A DNA stretch of 64,000 bases, taken from Mycobacterium sp. IS-1496. Lineage in GTDB: Bacteria > Actinomycetota > Actinomycetes > Mycobacteriales > Mycobacteriaceae. This document shows, in pieces, positions 55,872 to 64,000 of the stretch (its first letter is position 1; every line of letters begins with the position of its first letter). The position numbers and the translations under genes were made by a program. Location: NCBI RefSeq assembly GCF_001499995.1, contig NZ_LQIU01000023.1, positions 1 through 64,000 on the forward strand, read 5' to 3'. Under the pieces are notes generated by a model. The model saw only the letters and a list, made by a program, of their open reading frames with translations, was not told the DNA's origin and made no database searches.

Positions 55872-57512
55872 CTAGTCGCCCGCGGCGACCAGTGAGCGCA
55901 GGCGCACGCCGGGCAGTTCGCGCTCGACGTTCTCGAGGCGCCACTTGGTGGAGAACACCGCGATGACGACCCCGTCGGTGCGGGTGAACACCTCCACCGA
56001 CGCCTGCTTCTGCAGGATCTCGGCGTCGGCGGCGTCGGCGACGCGCGCCACTGTGTACGGCAGGGGTTCGAGTGTGATCGGCGCGTTGAACTCACCGGCC
56101 ATCCGATGACTGGCGACCTCGAACTGCATCGGACCGACGGCGGCGAACACCGGCGCCTGGTCACCGCGCCGGTCCGAACGCAGCACCTGGATGACGCCCT
56201 CCTGGTCAAGCTGCTCGATGCCTTTACGGAACTGCTTGTGCTTGCTGGGGTCGGTGCCCCGCGCGACAGCGAAGTGTTCCGGAGAGAAGCTCGGGATCGG
56301 CGGGTACTGCACCGGGATGTCGCGGTACAGGGTGTCGCCCGGACGCAGCGCGGCGGCGTTGGCGAGCCCGATGACGTCACCCGGCCAGGCGGTGTCCAGC
56401 GTGGAGCGCTGCTGCCCGAAGACCGACTGCGCGTACTTGGTGACGAACGGCTTCCCGGTGGCGGCGTGGGTGAGGACCTCGCCGCGCTCGAAGGTGCCCG
56501 AGCACACCCGGGCGTAGGCGATCCGGTCGCGGTGCGCGGAGTCCATGCCCGCCTGGACCTTGAACACGAACGCGCTGAACGGTGCGGCGGCGTCACGCCG
56601 ATTGCCGTCGACGTCGAGTTGACCGCTCGGTGACGGCGCGAGTTGGGCCAGCACATCGAGGAGTTGGTTGACCCCGAAGTTGAGGACGGCCGAGGTGAAC
56701 AGGACCGGCGTCGAGGTGCACTTGAGGAACGAATCCCGATCGAAGTCGGCGCCGTCGGCGCTCAACAGCTCGGACTCCTCCACCGCGTTGTCCCAGTCGT
56801 CACCCGCGGCAGCGTGGGCACGCGAGGCGTCGATGTGCTCCTCGGGGGCGGCGGTGGCGCCGCCCGCGGTGCGGGTGAACCGGATGAAGTTGCCGTTGCG
56901 CCGGTCGAGAACGCCCTTGAAATCGCCGGCGATACCGACCGGCCAGGTCAACGGCGTGGTCTGCAACTGGATGCGGTCGTGGATCTCGTCCATCAGTTCC
57001 AGCGCGTGGCGGCCCGGACGGTCCCACTTGTTCACCACGGTGATGATCGGGATGCCCCGGTGGCGGCAGACCTGGAAGAGTTTCAGCGTCTGCGGTTCGA
57101 GACCCTTTGCGGCGTCGATCAGCATCACCGCGCAGTCGACCGCGGTCAGCACGCGGTAGGTGTCCTCGGAGAAGTCGGCGTGGCCCGGGGTGTCGAGCAG
57201 GTTGATGATGCAGGTGTCCCCGCCCTGGGTGCGGTATGGGAACTGCAGGGCCGTCGAGGTGATCGAGATGCCGCGGGCCTTCTCCATCTCCATCCAGTCC
57301 GAGACCGTGGCGCGGCGGCCGGCCTTGCCGTGGACCGCACCCGCCTCGGTGATCGCCTTGGCGTGCAGCACCAGCGCCTCGGTCAGGGTGGACTTGCCGG
57401 CGTCGGGGTGGCTGATCACCGCGAACGTCCTGCGACGTCGGGCTTCGGCGGAGATACGGTCTGCCTGCGGCCCGGTGGCCAGCGTCGACACACCGGTGGC
57501 GGTATCGGTCAT
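55872..57512 (-). CDS. prfC: peptide chain release factor 3
   Basis: A 546-residue translational GTPase. G1 is SHPDAGKSTL, G3 LLDTPGHADFSED, G4 VVNKWDR; the segments RGISITSTALQFPY and the RF3-specific C-terminus (GPMQFEVASHRMAGEFNAPI, IAVFSTKWRLENVERE) identify RF3 rather than EF-G. It recycles RF1/RF2 from the ribosome after termination. Length matches E. coli RF3 (529) with a slightly longer N-terminus. ATG 57512. Confidence 0.95.
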   Translation of the reverse strand: MTDTATGVSTLATGPQADRISAEARRRRTFAVISHPDAGKSTLTEALVLHAKAITEAGAVHGKAGRRATVSDWMEMEKARGISITSTALQFPYRTQGGDTCIINLLDTPGHADFSEDTYRVLTAVDCAVMLIDAAKGLEPQTLKLFQVCRHRGIPIITVVNKWDRPGRHALELMDEIHDRIQLQTTPLTWPVGIAGDFKGVLDRRNGNFIRFTRTAGGATAAPEEHIDASRAHAAAGDDWDNAVEESELLSADGADFDRDSFLKCTSTPVLFTSAVLNFGVNQLLDVLAQLAPSPSGQLDVDGNRRDAAAPFSAFVFKVQAGMDSAHRDRIAYARVCSGTFERGEVLTHAATGKPFVTKYAQSVFGQQRSTLDTAWPGDVIGLANAAALRPGDTLYRDIPVQYPPIPSFSPEHFAVARGTDPSKHKQFRKGIEQLDQEGVIQVLRSDRRGDQAPVFAAVGPMQFEVASHRMAGEFNAPITLEPLPYTVARVADAADAEILQKQASVEVFTRTDGVVIAVFSTKWRLENVERELPGVRLRSLVAAGD

Positions 57513-57561
57513 TGCCCGCGATTTTATTTGTCGCGGCGCGGAAACGATAATCGCGGCGATT

Positions 57562-57849
57562 TCAGAGGTCCGCGAGGTCGTACGGAGGCGCTCCCACACC
57601 GCTGACCATGAGTTGCCCCGACGGGACCTTCTCCACGAGACGCACTGCGGTGCTGCGGTTTCCGATCCACAGCTGCGCCTGCTTGCCCGCCTGGACGTCG
57701 TCCGGCGCGCCGTAGGCGAGACCCTGCCAGTGGTACCGGCCGTCGATGGGGCTCAGGTGACCGGTGAGGCGGACCCGGACCGGACAGCGCACGCCGGAGA
57801 TGTCCAGTTCGGCAGCACCGTCGAACACGCCGTCGGCGTCCACGGTCAC
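57562..57849 (-). CDS. DUF4873 domain protein
   Basis: A 95-residue protein that consists of one DUF4873-like domain: DGAAELDISGVRCPVRVRLTG, then HLSPIDGRYHWQGLAYG, then IGNRSTAVRLVEKVPSGQLMVSGVGAPPYDL. In other actinobacteria this domain is often fused to flavin monooxygenases. The GTG start at 57849 overlaps the stop of the diiron oxygenase gene (GTGA), so the two are translationally coupled. The domain may help the oxygenase; this is inferred from coupling. Confidence 0.75.
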   Translation of the reverse strand: MTVDADGVFDGAAELDISGVRCPVRVRLTGHLSPIDGRYHWQGLAYGAPDDVQAGKQAQLWIGNRSTAVRLVEKVPSGQLMVSGVGAPPYDLADL

Positions 57850-58751
57850 AGGAAGTTGCTCCGCTTCCACATCCGGCGGCCGATCCGGCTCATCAGCCCG
57901 ACCTCGTCGAGGAACGCCGCCAGCGGTGCGAATCCGGACCGCATGGTCTCGTGGAAGTACGGGTTGCGGCGGGCCTGCCTGCGGGCCTCCCGGGCGTCGA
58001 GCCCGACGCGGCGATATACCGCGCGGTTGGTGAACAAGTAGCGATAGAACGGTCCGCCCGCACCATGAATCGTGGCCAGCAGGTAGCGATTGACCGGCCG
58101 CATCCGGGGGACGGCCCGGCGTGCGCCGTCGCGCGCGAACTGGATGTGTCGCGCCTCCTCGGTGACGTGGATCCGCATGATGCGGCGGACGATCGGCTGC
58201 ACGTCGGGATCGTCGAGGATCTGCCGCTGCAGCGCGTCGAAGATCTCCTCTCCGACGAGTGCGGCGATCCACAGCACCGACTTCTGGAACACCAGGGGCA
58301 GCGTGTTGATGATCATGCGCTGAACGCGCTTGGGCTGGAACGGTTTTCCGCCGACGGCCTCGATGGCGCGGCCGAACATGACCATGTGACGGGTCTCGTC
58401 ACCGAGTTCGGTCAGCGAGTAGTGGGTCGACGGCGATGTGACGTCGGCGTGCATGAGGCCGCGCAGCAGCGCCTGGTTGAGGATGTTCTCGAACCAGACC
58501 CCGGCCGACAGCAGGTTGATGAACTCCTGACGCGACAACTCGAGCTGCTGCTCATGGGTCATCTGCGCCCACATCGGCGTGCCGTAGAGCGACACCATGC
58601 GGGGTGGAATGAAGAACGTGTCGGGGATGACCGGCGTATCCCAGTCGATGTCGACGACCGGGGCGTACGACTTCTTGGCCGACCCCCGTAGCAGCCGCTC
58701 AGAGAATTCGTCCCGACTGGGAGCGGTTCCCGTCGAAGAAGTCATGGCCAT
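57846..58751 (-). CDS. AurF-like diiron oxygenase
   Basis: A 301-residue ferritin-like diiron protein. Iron ligands are visible in LGDETRHMVMFG (E-x-x-H), VGEEIFDALQ and HVTEEARHIQFARD (E-E-x-x-H), the AurF/N-oxygenase pattern. AurF oxidises arylamines to nitro compounds, but many mycobacterial members are unstudied. GGAGG is 6-7 bases before the ATG at 58751. It is divergent from the TetR gene across a palindrome and coupled to the DUF4873 gene. Confidence 0.85.
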   Translation of the reverse strand: MAMTSSTGTAPSRDEFSERLLRGSAKKSYAPVVDIDWDTPVIPDTFFIPPRMVSLYGTPMWAQMTHEQQLELSRQEFINLLSAGVWFENILNQALLRGLMHADVTSPSTHYSLTELGDETRHMVMFGRAIEAVGGKPFQPKRVQRMIINTLPLVFQKSVLWIAALVGEEIFDALQRQILDDPDVQPIVRRIMRIHVTEEARHIQFARDGARRAVPRMRPVNRYLLATIHGAGGPFYRYLFTNRAVYRRVGLDAREARRQARRNPYFHETMRSGFAPLAAFLDEVGLMSRIGRRMWKRSNFL

Positions 58752-58808
58752 CAGAAGCCTCCTACCGATCGCGGTTGTCCAGGGCACCGCAGTGTTATGT
58801 GAACAGAA

Positions 58809-58833
58809 GATACATTCTTGGTTCGTTTGTATC
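58809..58833. promoter_or_regulatory. inverted repeat between the AurF-like and TetR genes
   Basis: GATACA and TGTATC, perfect 6-bp arms 13 bp apart, in an A+T-richer part of the 158-bp divergent gap (58752-58909). This is a typical place and size for a TetR operator controlling both genes. Confidence 0.5.
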
Positions 58834-58909
58834 AATACCGAACGACCCAGGCCCTACACTTCGACGTAGCACCACCCTTCCCAGCCGGGCGCATGTCGAG
58901 GAGACACCG

Positions 58910-59542
58910 ATGAAGTACAGCGGGCTGCTCGCCAAGGCGGTGCAACGCTTCGGGTCGCCGACGGCCGAAGGCAACGCCGAGCGCATCCTCGACGCGGCGC
59001 TGAAGCAGTTCGAGCTCCTGGGGATTCGTCGTTCCACCGTGGAGGACATCACCCGCCGATCCGGGCTCGCCCGGGTCACGCTGTACCGCAACTTCGCCAA
59101 CAAGGACGCCATCGTCGAGGCGGTGCTGCTGCGCGAACTCGAGCGGTTCCTCTCCGACCTCGCCGCCGAGGCCGGCGGCTACGCCGACGCGGAGGACAAG
59201 CTGGCCGAGGGGTTCGTGTTCACGCTCACGACGCTGCGCGACCATGCGCTGCTGCAACGGTTGCTCGCCACCGAACCCGAGACCGTGCTGCCGTTCCTGA
59301 CCGTCGAGGGCGACGGCGTCGTCCGGACGGCCTCGTCGTTCCTGGCCCACCAGCTGGCGGTGGCGCTGCCCGACGACAGCCGCACGCAGATCGAGCTGCT
59401 CGAGGTCGCCGAGGTCACCGTCCGGATCATTGTCTCGTTCGTGCTGACGCCGTCGCAGAACGTCGCACTCGGCGACGACGACGCCGCCCGGTCGTTCGCG
59501 CGCCGCTACCTGGTTCCCCCGCTGCTGGGGTTGACGCGCTAG
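58910..59542 (+). CDS. TetR family transcriptional regulator
   Basis: A 210-residue TetR protein: AERILDAALKQFELLGIRRS, TVEDITRRSGLARVTLYRNFANKDAIVEAVL for the DNA-binding domain, then a ligand domain. CGAGGAGAC precedes the ATG at 58910. It probably controls the divergent AurF-like/DUF4873 pair through the GATACA/TGTATC repeat. The stop overlaps that of the convergent CDF transporter. Confidence 0.9.
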   Translation: MKYSGLLAKAVQRFGSPTAEGNAERILDAALKQFELLGIRRSTVEDITRRSGLARVTLYRNFANKDAIVEAVLLRELERFLSDLAAEAGGYADAEDKLAEGFVFTLTTLRDHALLQRLLATEPETVLPFLTVEGDGVVRTASSFLAHQLAVALPDDSRTQIELLEVAEVTVRIIVSFVLTPSQNVALGDDDAARSFARRYLVPPLLGLTR

Positions 59543-60555
59543 CGGTCCCGATTCGCCGGGTAGGCGTGCACGAAGGCCGAGGAGAGTTTCGGCACGGCGT
59601 GGGTGAGCGTGTGTTCGGCCTCGTGGGCGATGCGGTGGGCGTCGGCGAGGCTGGTGGCGGGGTCGATGTCGAGTTCGGCGTCGGCGTGCAGGCGGTGGCC
59701 GATCCACCGCATCCGCACGGCACGCACCTCGGTGACGCCGGGCTCGGCGGCCAGGGCGGCCTCGGCCTTGTCGACCAGTTCCGGTTCCACCCCGTCCATG
59801 AGGCGGCGGAAGACGTCCCGCACCGCGGTCCGCAGCACGGCGAGGATGGCCGCGGTGATGACCAGGCCGATGATGGGGTCGGCCAGCGGGAATCCCAGGG
59901 CGACCCCGCCGGCCCCGAAAAGCACTGCCAGCGAGGTGAATCCGTCGGTGCGCGCGTGCAGTCCGTCCGCGACCAGCGCGACCGAGCCGATGCGGCGCCC
60001 GACGCGGATGCGGTACAGGGCAACGAGTTCGTTGCCGACGAACCCGACCAGACCGGCAGCGGCCACCCAGCCGACATGGTCGATCGGCACGGGGTTGATG
60101 AGGCGGCGGACCGACTCGACCCCGGCGACGATGGCCGACAGGGCGATCATCGCGACGACGAACAGTCCGGCGATGTCCTCGGCTCGCCCGAATCCGTAGG
60201 TGTAGCGGCGGGTGGCCGCCCTGGTGCCGACCACGAACGCGATCCACAGCGGGATGGCGGTCAGCGCGTCGGAGAAGTTGTGGATGGTGTCGGCGAGTAG
60301 TGCGACCGACCCGGAGACCGTGACGATCGCCAACTGCGCCAACGCCGTTGCGCCGAGTGCGAGCAGGCTGATCTTGACGGCCCGGATGCCTGCGGCGCTG
60401 GATTCCAGGGCGTCGTCGATGCTGTCGGAGGCGTCGTGGCTGTGCGGTGCGAACACCTCGCGGAGCGCGGCGCCCACCTTGCCGCCGCGACCGTCGTGTG
60501 AGTGGTCGTGATGGTGATGGTGGTGGTGGTTCGCACGCCTGGCTTCGTGGGTCAT
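59539..60555 (-). CDS. cation diffusion facilitator (zinc-type efflux transporter)
   Basis: A 338-residue CDF transporter. The N-terminus contains seven consecutive His followed by DHSHD, six transmembrane helices follow, with the metal-site motifs ADTIHNFSD (helix 2) and ADGLHARTD (helix 5), and a C-terminal cytoplasmic metal-binding domain (GVTEVRAVRMRWIGHRLHADAELDID). It would export Zn(II) or a similar ion in exchange for protons. ATG 60555 overlaps the ArsR stop by 4 bp, so it is the second gene of a metal-responsive operon. Confidence 0.92.
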   Translation of the reverse strand: MTHEARRANHHHHHHHDHSHDGRGGKVGAALREVFAPHSHDASDSIDDALESSAAGIRAVKISLLALGATALAQLAIVTVSGSVALLADTIHNFSDALTAIPLWIAFVVGTRAATRRYTYGFGRAEDIAGLFVVAMIALSAIVAGVESVRRLINPVPIDHVGWVAAAGLVGFVGNELVALYRIRVGRRIGSVALVADGLHARTDGFTSLAVLFGAGGVALGFPLADPIIGLVITAAILAVLRTAVRDVFRRLMDGVEPELVDKAEAALAAEPGVTEVRAVRMRWIGHRLHADAELDIDPATSLADAHRIAHEAEHTLTHAVPKLSSAFVHAYPANRDR

Positions 60556-60968
60556 CTCCGCCGCCCGTTCTTCGAGGCCTTCGCCGCGGGGACGTCGGCG
60601 TGCAGGGCGGCGAGATCGGACGCATCGCGGTGATGGGCGGGGACGCCGGGTCCGGCATGCTCGGCGTTGAAGACCGCGTCGGTGACCAACTGCGCGACGT
60701 GGTCGTTGTCCAGGCTGTAGAAGATCGTGGTGCCCTCGCGGCGGGTGCGGACCAGACGCGCCATGCGCAGTTTCGCCAGGTGCTGCGACACCGAGGAGGC
60801 CGCCTTGCCGACGTGGGTGGCGAGGTCGTTGACGGACTTCTCGCTGTGGGCCAGCGCCCAGAGGATCTGCACGCGCGTGGGGTCGGCCAGCATCCGGAAG
60901 ACCTCGGCCACGAGGTTGGCCTCGTCCTCGGGTAGGCGTCGCCCACATCGCGCGCTATCTGCATCCAT
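60552..60968 (-). CDS. ArsR/SmtB family metal-responsive repressor
   Basis: A 138-residue winged-helix repressor: FRMLADPTRVQILWALAHSEKSVNDLA, recognition helix region GKAASSVSQHLAKLRMARLV, then the wing REGTTIFYSL. At the SmtB/CzrA-type alpha-5 metal site the expected D-x-H-x10-H-x2-H reads N-D-H...N-A-E-H, so two of four ligands appear changed. The ATG at 60968 is chosen because a TATTAT -10 element ends 6 bases upstream, giving a leaderless message; a GTG at 60986 is in frame. The 22-bp palindrome overlaps the start. Confidence 0.88.
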   Translation of the reverse strand: MDADSARCGRRLPEDEANLVAEVFRMLADPTRVQILWALAHSEKSVNDLATHVGKAASSVSQHLAKLRMARLVRTRREGTTIFYSLDNDHVAQLVTDAVFNAEHAGPGVPAHHRDASDLAALHADVPAAKASKNGRRR

Positions 60969-60977
60969 ACGCAGATA
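60956..60977 (-). promoter_or_regulatory. ArsR autorepressor operator overlapping the start codon
   Basis: TATCTGC-N8-GCAGATA, a perfect 7-bp inverted repeat. On the minus strand it overlaps the -10 element TATTAT (60975-60980) and the ATG at 60966-60968, so bound repressor would block the promoter of a leaderless arsR-CDF operon. Confidence 0.75.
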
Positions 60978-61015
60978 ATAGAACACGCCCTCGTCCAGCC
61001 CAGGGTTTGCAACCG

Positions 61016-61906
61016 TCAGGTCGCCATTCTGGCCTCGCGTTGAGACTGGGTCAGTGCCGACGATATGTCGGAAAGCGACGCCGTGAGCGCAGCCTGAACG
61101 TCGGCGTCCGAGTGCGACGCGTCATCCTCGGCCGAGCCCGCGCCCTGCGCCTGCGGCGTCGACCGTTCCAGAAAGCGAAGCAGTTCGACGGGGAAGGGCA
61201 GCACCAGGGTCGAGTTCTTCTCCGCCGCCACCTCCACGACGGTCTGCAGAAGCCGCAGTTGCAGTGCCGCGGGTTTCTCGGACATCACGCCGGCCGCGGC
61301 GGCCAGCTTCTGCGAGGCCTGCAGTTCGCCGTCAGCGGTGATGACCCTGGCCCGTCGCTCCCGCTCGGCCTCGGCCTGGCGGGCGATCGACCGCTTCATG
61401 GAGTCAGGCAGAACCACGTCCTTGATCTCGACGCGGTCGATGTGGATTCCCCAGCCCAGCGCCGGGCTGTCGATCATCAACTCCAGGCCCTGATTGAGGT
61501 GCTCCCGATTGGACAGCAGGTCATCGAGGTTGCTCTTGCCGATGATCGACCGCAGCGACGTCTGCGCGACCTGCCCGACGGCCGAGATGTACTCCTGGAC
61601 GTCGACGGCCGCCCGTACAGGATCGGCCACCTTGAAGTAGATGACCGCATCCACCCGGACGGTCACGTTGTCGCGCGTGATGCCGTCCTGCGCGGGTACC
61701 GGCATCGTGATGATCTGCATGTTCACCTTCTGCAGGCGGTCAGCGACCGGGACCAGCAGTGTGAGCCCGGGCTCGCGCACCCGGGATTGCACCCGCCCGA
61801 ACCGGTACACCACGCCGCGTTCGAACTGTTGGATCACGCGCACGTTGGACATGAGACAAAGCAGTAACAGCGCGACGGCGCCGGCCACCGCGTAGAGGGT
61901 GATCAT
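61016..61906 (-). CDS. SPFH/band 7 (slipin-like stomatin) protein
   Basis: A 296-residue protein with an N-terminal transmembrane anchor (residues ~3-20) and an SPFH domain: VIQQFERGVVYRFGRV, RDNVTVRVDAVIYFKVADP, TSLRSIIGKSNLDDLLSNRE, GWGIHIDRVEIKDVVLP, then a helical RQAEAERERRARVITADGE region that oligomerises. Such proteins form membrane scaffolds. There is no NfeD partner next to it in view. ATG 61906 follows GGAG. The 287 bp upstream, up to the penicillin-binding protein, show no further gene. Confidence 0.9.
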   Translation of the reverse strand: MITLYAVAGAVALLLLCLMSNVRVIQQFERGVVYRFGRVQSRVREPGLTLLVPVADRLQKVNMQIITMPVPAQDGITRDNVTVRVDAVIYFKVADPVRAAVDVQEYISAVGQVAQTSLRSIIGKSNLDDLLSNREHLNQGLELMIDSPALGWGIHIDRVEIKDVVLPDSMKRSIARQAEAERERRARVITADGELQASQKLAAAAGVMSEKPAALQLRLLQTVVEVAAEKNSTLVLPFPVELLRFLERSTPQAQGAGSAEDDASHSDADVQAALTASLSDISSALTQSQREARMAT

Positions 61907-62181
61907 GATGACTCCATTCCGCCCGGCGGCGCCTTTGCGGCATTGCATCGGCGGCCGCAGGCTCTCCACGATGGGTTCGTTGTCACGGTTGATCGCTCAT
62001 CGGGCGGAAGCCGACGGGGTACGCGGCACGTCGCTGTCAGCGTGTCGAGCTCGAAGCGGAGTCCAACCGGTCTCCGGCCCAGCGGGCCCGAGTCCATACG
62101 TCGATTGTGGCACCGGCGGGTGCCGGGCTCAACGACACCAATGGACCGCTGCAATCCGCTGTCAGCTCCCGTGAACCGTCC

Positions 62182-62193
62182 TAAGCTGACGCT
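62182..62193 (+). promoter_or_regulatory. candidate leaderless promoter of the penicillin-binding protein
   Basis: TAAGCT (62182-62187) fits a -10 element and ends 6 bases before the ATG at 62194, so transcription may start at the start codon. No clear -35 is visible, and no SD-like sequence lies before this ATG. Confidence 0.35.
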
Positions 62194-64000
62194 ATGCGCG
62201 CCCAGCGCCGGGCAAAGTGGGAAGCGCTCGCCAGACTGGCGGGCTGCTGCCTCGCCGCCGGGCTGCTCGCCGCGGCGTTGATGTTCCCGTTCGTCGGCGG
62301 CGCCGGGACGGCTATCCTGCGCGTATCCGATTCGGCCACCGACGAATTCACGCAACTGCTCGAGGGTGCGGCACCGATCGTCTCCACCATGGTGGACGAA
62401 GCAGGGAACCCCATCGCATGGCTGTACGAGCAGCGCCGCTGGGTGGTTCCCAGCAATCGGATCGCCAACACGATGAAACTGGCGATCATCTCGATCGAGG
62501 ACAAGCGTTTCAGTGAGCACAACGGCGTCGATTGGCAGGGCACCCTGACCGGCCTGGCGGGTTATCTGCAGGGCGCCGCAACCACCCGCGGTGGGTCGAC
62601 GCTCGAGCAGCAGTACGTCAAGAACTTCAACCTCCTGGTGAAGGCGCAGACCAGCGCGGACCGGCGCACCGCGGTGGAGAACACCCCGGCCCGCAAACTC
62701 CGCGAGATCCGGGCGGCCCTGGCCATGGACGCCGCGCTCCCCAAGGCGGAGGTCCTGGCCCGGTACCTGAACCTGGTGTCGTTCGGCAACGGCGCGTTCG
62801 GTGTTCAGGACGCCGCGAAGACCTACTTCGGCATCGATGCCGGCGACCTCAACTGGCAGCAGGCTGCGCTGTTGGCCGGGATGGTCCGCTCCCCCAGCTC
62901 GCTGGACCCGTACACACATCCCGATGCCGCGATGGAACGGCGAAACCTGGTGCTCAACACCATGATCGAGAACCTGCCCGATAAGGCCGAGGAACTCCGC
63001 GCCGCCAAGTCCGCACCGCTGGGCATACTGCCGCAACCCGCGGCGCTGCCGCAGGGTTGCATCGCCGCCGGTGATCGCGCGTTCTTCTGCGAATACGCGC
63101 TGCAGTACCTGGCCGGAGCGGGTCTGAGCGTGGAGGACGTGGCCCGCAACGGCTACCTGATCCGCACCACCCTCGACCCGAAGGTCCAGGACAGCGTCAA
63201 GAACGCCGTCGACCAATTCGCCGACCCCACCGCCGTCGGCGTCGCCAGCGTGATGAGCGTGCTCAGGCCGGGCAAAGACGCGCACCGCCTCGCCGCGATG
63301 GCCGACAGCCGCAGCTACGGGCTGGACGCCGACGCCGCCCAGACGGTGCAGCCGCAGCCGTTCTCTCTCGTCGGCGACGGCGCCGGCTCGATCTTCAAGA
63401 TCTTCACCACGGCCGCGGCGCTGGAGATGGGGTTGGGCATCAACGCCACCCTCGATGTGCCGCAGACGTTCCGGGCCACCGGCCTGGGCGACACCACCGA
63501 ACCCGGATGTCCGGCGAAAACCTGGTGTGTGAGGAACGTGTCCCAGTACGCCGGCCAGATGAACGTGACCGATGCGCTGGCGAAATCACCCAACACCGCG
63601 TTCGCCAAACTGATCTCGCAGATCGGTGTCCCCCGCGCGGTGGACATGGCGGTCCGGCTGGGGCTGCGGTCCTACGCCGAGCCGGGCTCCGCCCGCGTCT
63701 ACGACCCCGAGAGCCACGAGAGCCTCGCCGATTTCGTGAAGCGGCAGAACATCGGATCCTTCACGCTCGGCCCGCTGCCCCTCGACGGGCTCGAATTGGC
63801 CAACGTGGCCGCGACACTGGCCTCGGGAGGAGTATGGTGCCCGCCCAGCCCGATCGACAAGATCTTCGACCGCAACGGCCATGAGGTGGCCCTCGCAGCG
63901 GCGCCATGCGAGCAGGTCGTCCCCGAGGGGCTCGCCAACACGATGGCCAATGCGCTGGGCAAGGATCACACCGGCGGAACCGCCACCGGCGCCGCGGGCT
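62194..64000 (+). CDS. class A penicillin-binding protein, PonA2-type (partial, runs off window)
   Basis: The first 602 residues are present; the frame is still open at the window end. After a short basic start and a transmembrane anchor (residues ~17-38) comes the glycosyltransferase domain with the catalytic Glu in SIEDKRFSEHNGVDW (E102) and GGSTLEQQ (E138), then the transpeptidase domain with S399 in SIFK and S465-P-N467; the KTG motif should lie just beyond the end. The sequence follows M. tuberculosis PonA2 (Rv3682) throughout. It may be PonA2 or the PonA3 paralogue of some fast growers; the C-terminal PASTA region that would decide is outside the window. Confidence 0.93.
   Translation, partial: MRAQRRAKWEALARLAGCCLAAGLLAAALMFPFVGGAGTAILRVSDSATDEFTQLLEGAAPIVSTMVDEAGNPIAWLYEQRRWVVPSNRIANTMKLAIISIEDKRFSEHNGVDWQGTLTGLAGYLQGAATTRGGSTLEQQYVKNFNLLVKAQTSADRRTAVENTPARKLREIRAALAMDAALPKAEVLARYLNLVSFGNGAFGVQDAAKTYFGIDAGDLNWQQAALLAGMVRSPSSLDPYTHPDAAMERRNLVLNTMIENLPDKAEELRAAKSAPLGILPQPAALPQGCIAAGDRAFFCEYALQYLAGAGLSVEDVARNGYLIRTTLDPKVQDSVKNAVDQFADPTAVGVASVMSVLRPGKDAHRLAAMADSRSYGLDADAAQTVQPQPFSLVGDGAGSIFKIFTTAAALEMGLGINATLDVPQTFRATGLGDTTEPGCPAKTWCVRNVSQYAGQMNVTDALAKSPNTAFAKLISQIGVPRAVDMAVRLGLRSYAEPGSARVYDPESHESLADFVKRQNIGSFTLGPLPLDGLELANVAATLASGGVWCPPSPIDKIFDRNGHEVALAAAPCEQVVPEGLANTMANALGKDHTGGTATGAAG

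Overview
The window is high-GC actinobacterial chromosome, almost certainly from a Mycobacterium/Mycolicibacterium species (inference). It carries a complete 14-gene nuoA-N operon. A small receiver-domain protein lies directly upstream of nuoA, and Rv3167c/Rv3168/Rv3169/aofH/hpx-like genes lie downstream; as I recall it, this is the Mycobacterium tuberculosis gene order around Rv3143-Rv3171c. F420-linked enzymes, many TetR regulators, GTG/TTG starts and 4-base ATGA/GTGA gene overlaps fit the same group. The content (aromatic and hydroxy-acid catabolism, a split transketolase, no PPE genes beside nuo) suggests a fast-growing environmental mycobacterium.

Layout. 1-1629: the 3' end of a 13E12-type HNH gene, a broken acyl-CoA dehydrogenase tail, an F420-type nitroreductase and an SRPBCC protein. 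1768-9350: a catabolic operon (homogentisate-dioxygenase-like cupin, alpha/beta hydrolase, CoA-transferase, HMG-CoA-lyase-like enzyme, TetR, then an acyl-CoA dehydrogenase/kinase/small-protein trio resembling LvaC-LvaA-LvaB). 9364-10914: methyltransferase, SnoaL-like protein, receiver protein. 11089-26633: nuoA-N, coupled by overlaps at every junction except F/G and K/L; those two junctions hold an inverted-repeat element with a small ORF and three 32-bp tandem repeats with micro-ORFs. 26722-35753: crotonase-family protein, TetR, phosphotransferase, conserved protein, an inserted block (HTH protein, EthA-like monooxygenase, luciferase-like oxidoreductase), amine oxidase AofH and hydrolase. 35785-39128: two MDR dehydrogenases, a membrane-anchored protein and a DUF4396 protein behind a copper-type operator. 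39221-44201: two dynamin-like GTPases, a methyltransferase and an MTHFR fused to an N-terminal cysteine domain. 44413-48207: FadE5-like dehydrogenase, a hypothetical protein and a FAD monooxygenase. 48182-53854: a GntR-controlled carbohydrate-type cluster (SDR, TIM-barrel isomerase, MHS transporter, split transketolase). 53859-64000: F420-type oxidoreductase, a hypothetical protein, prfC, DUF4873 + AurF pair, TetR, CDF zinc-type exporter with ArsR repressor, SPFH protein and a class A penicillin-binding protein running off the end.

Regulation readable from the DNA: a perfect TGTGA-N6-TCACA CRP site (44286-44301) and three one-mismatch sites (nuo promoter; two in the carbohydrate cluster); TGT-YR-ACA boxes around the GntR cluster; matching palindromes at 30.8 kb and 46.3 kb; a copper-type palindrome at 39.14 kb; a 22-bp palindrome over the ArsR start codon. 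I saw no rRNA, tRNA, CRISPR array, insertion sequence or origin. Family calls rest on reading motifs and remembered homologues, not on searches.
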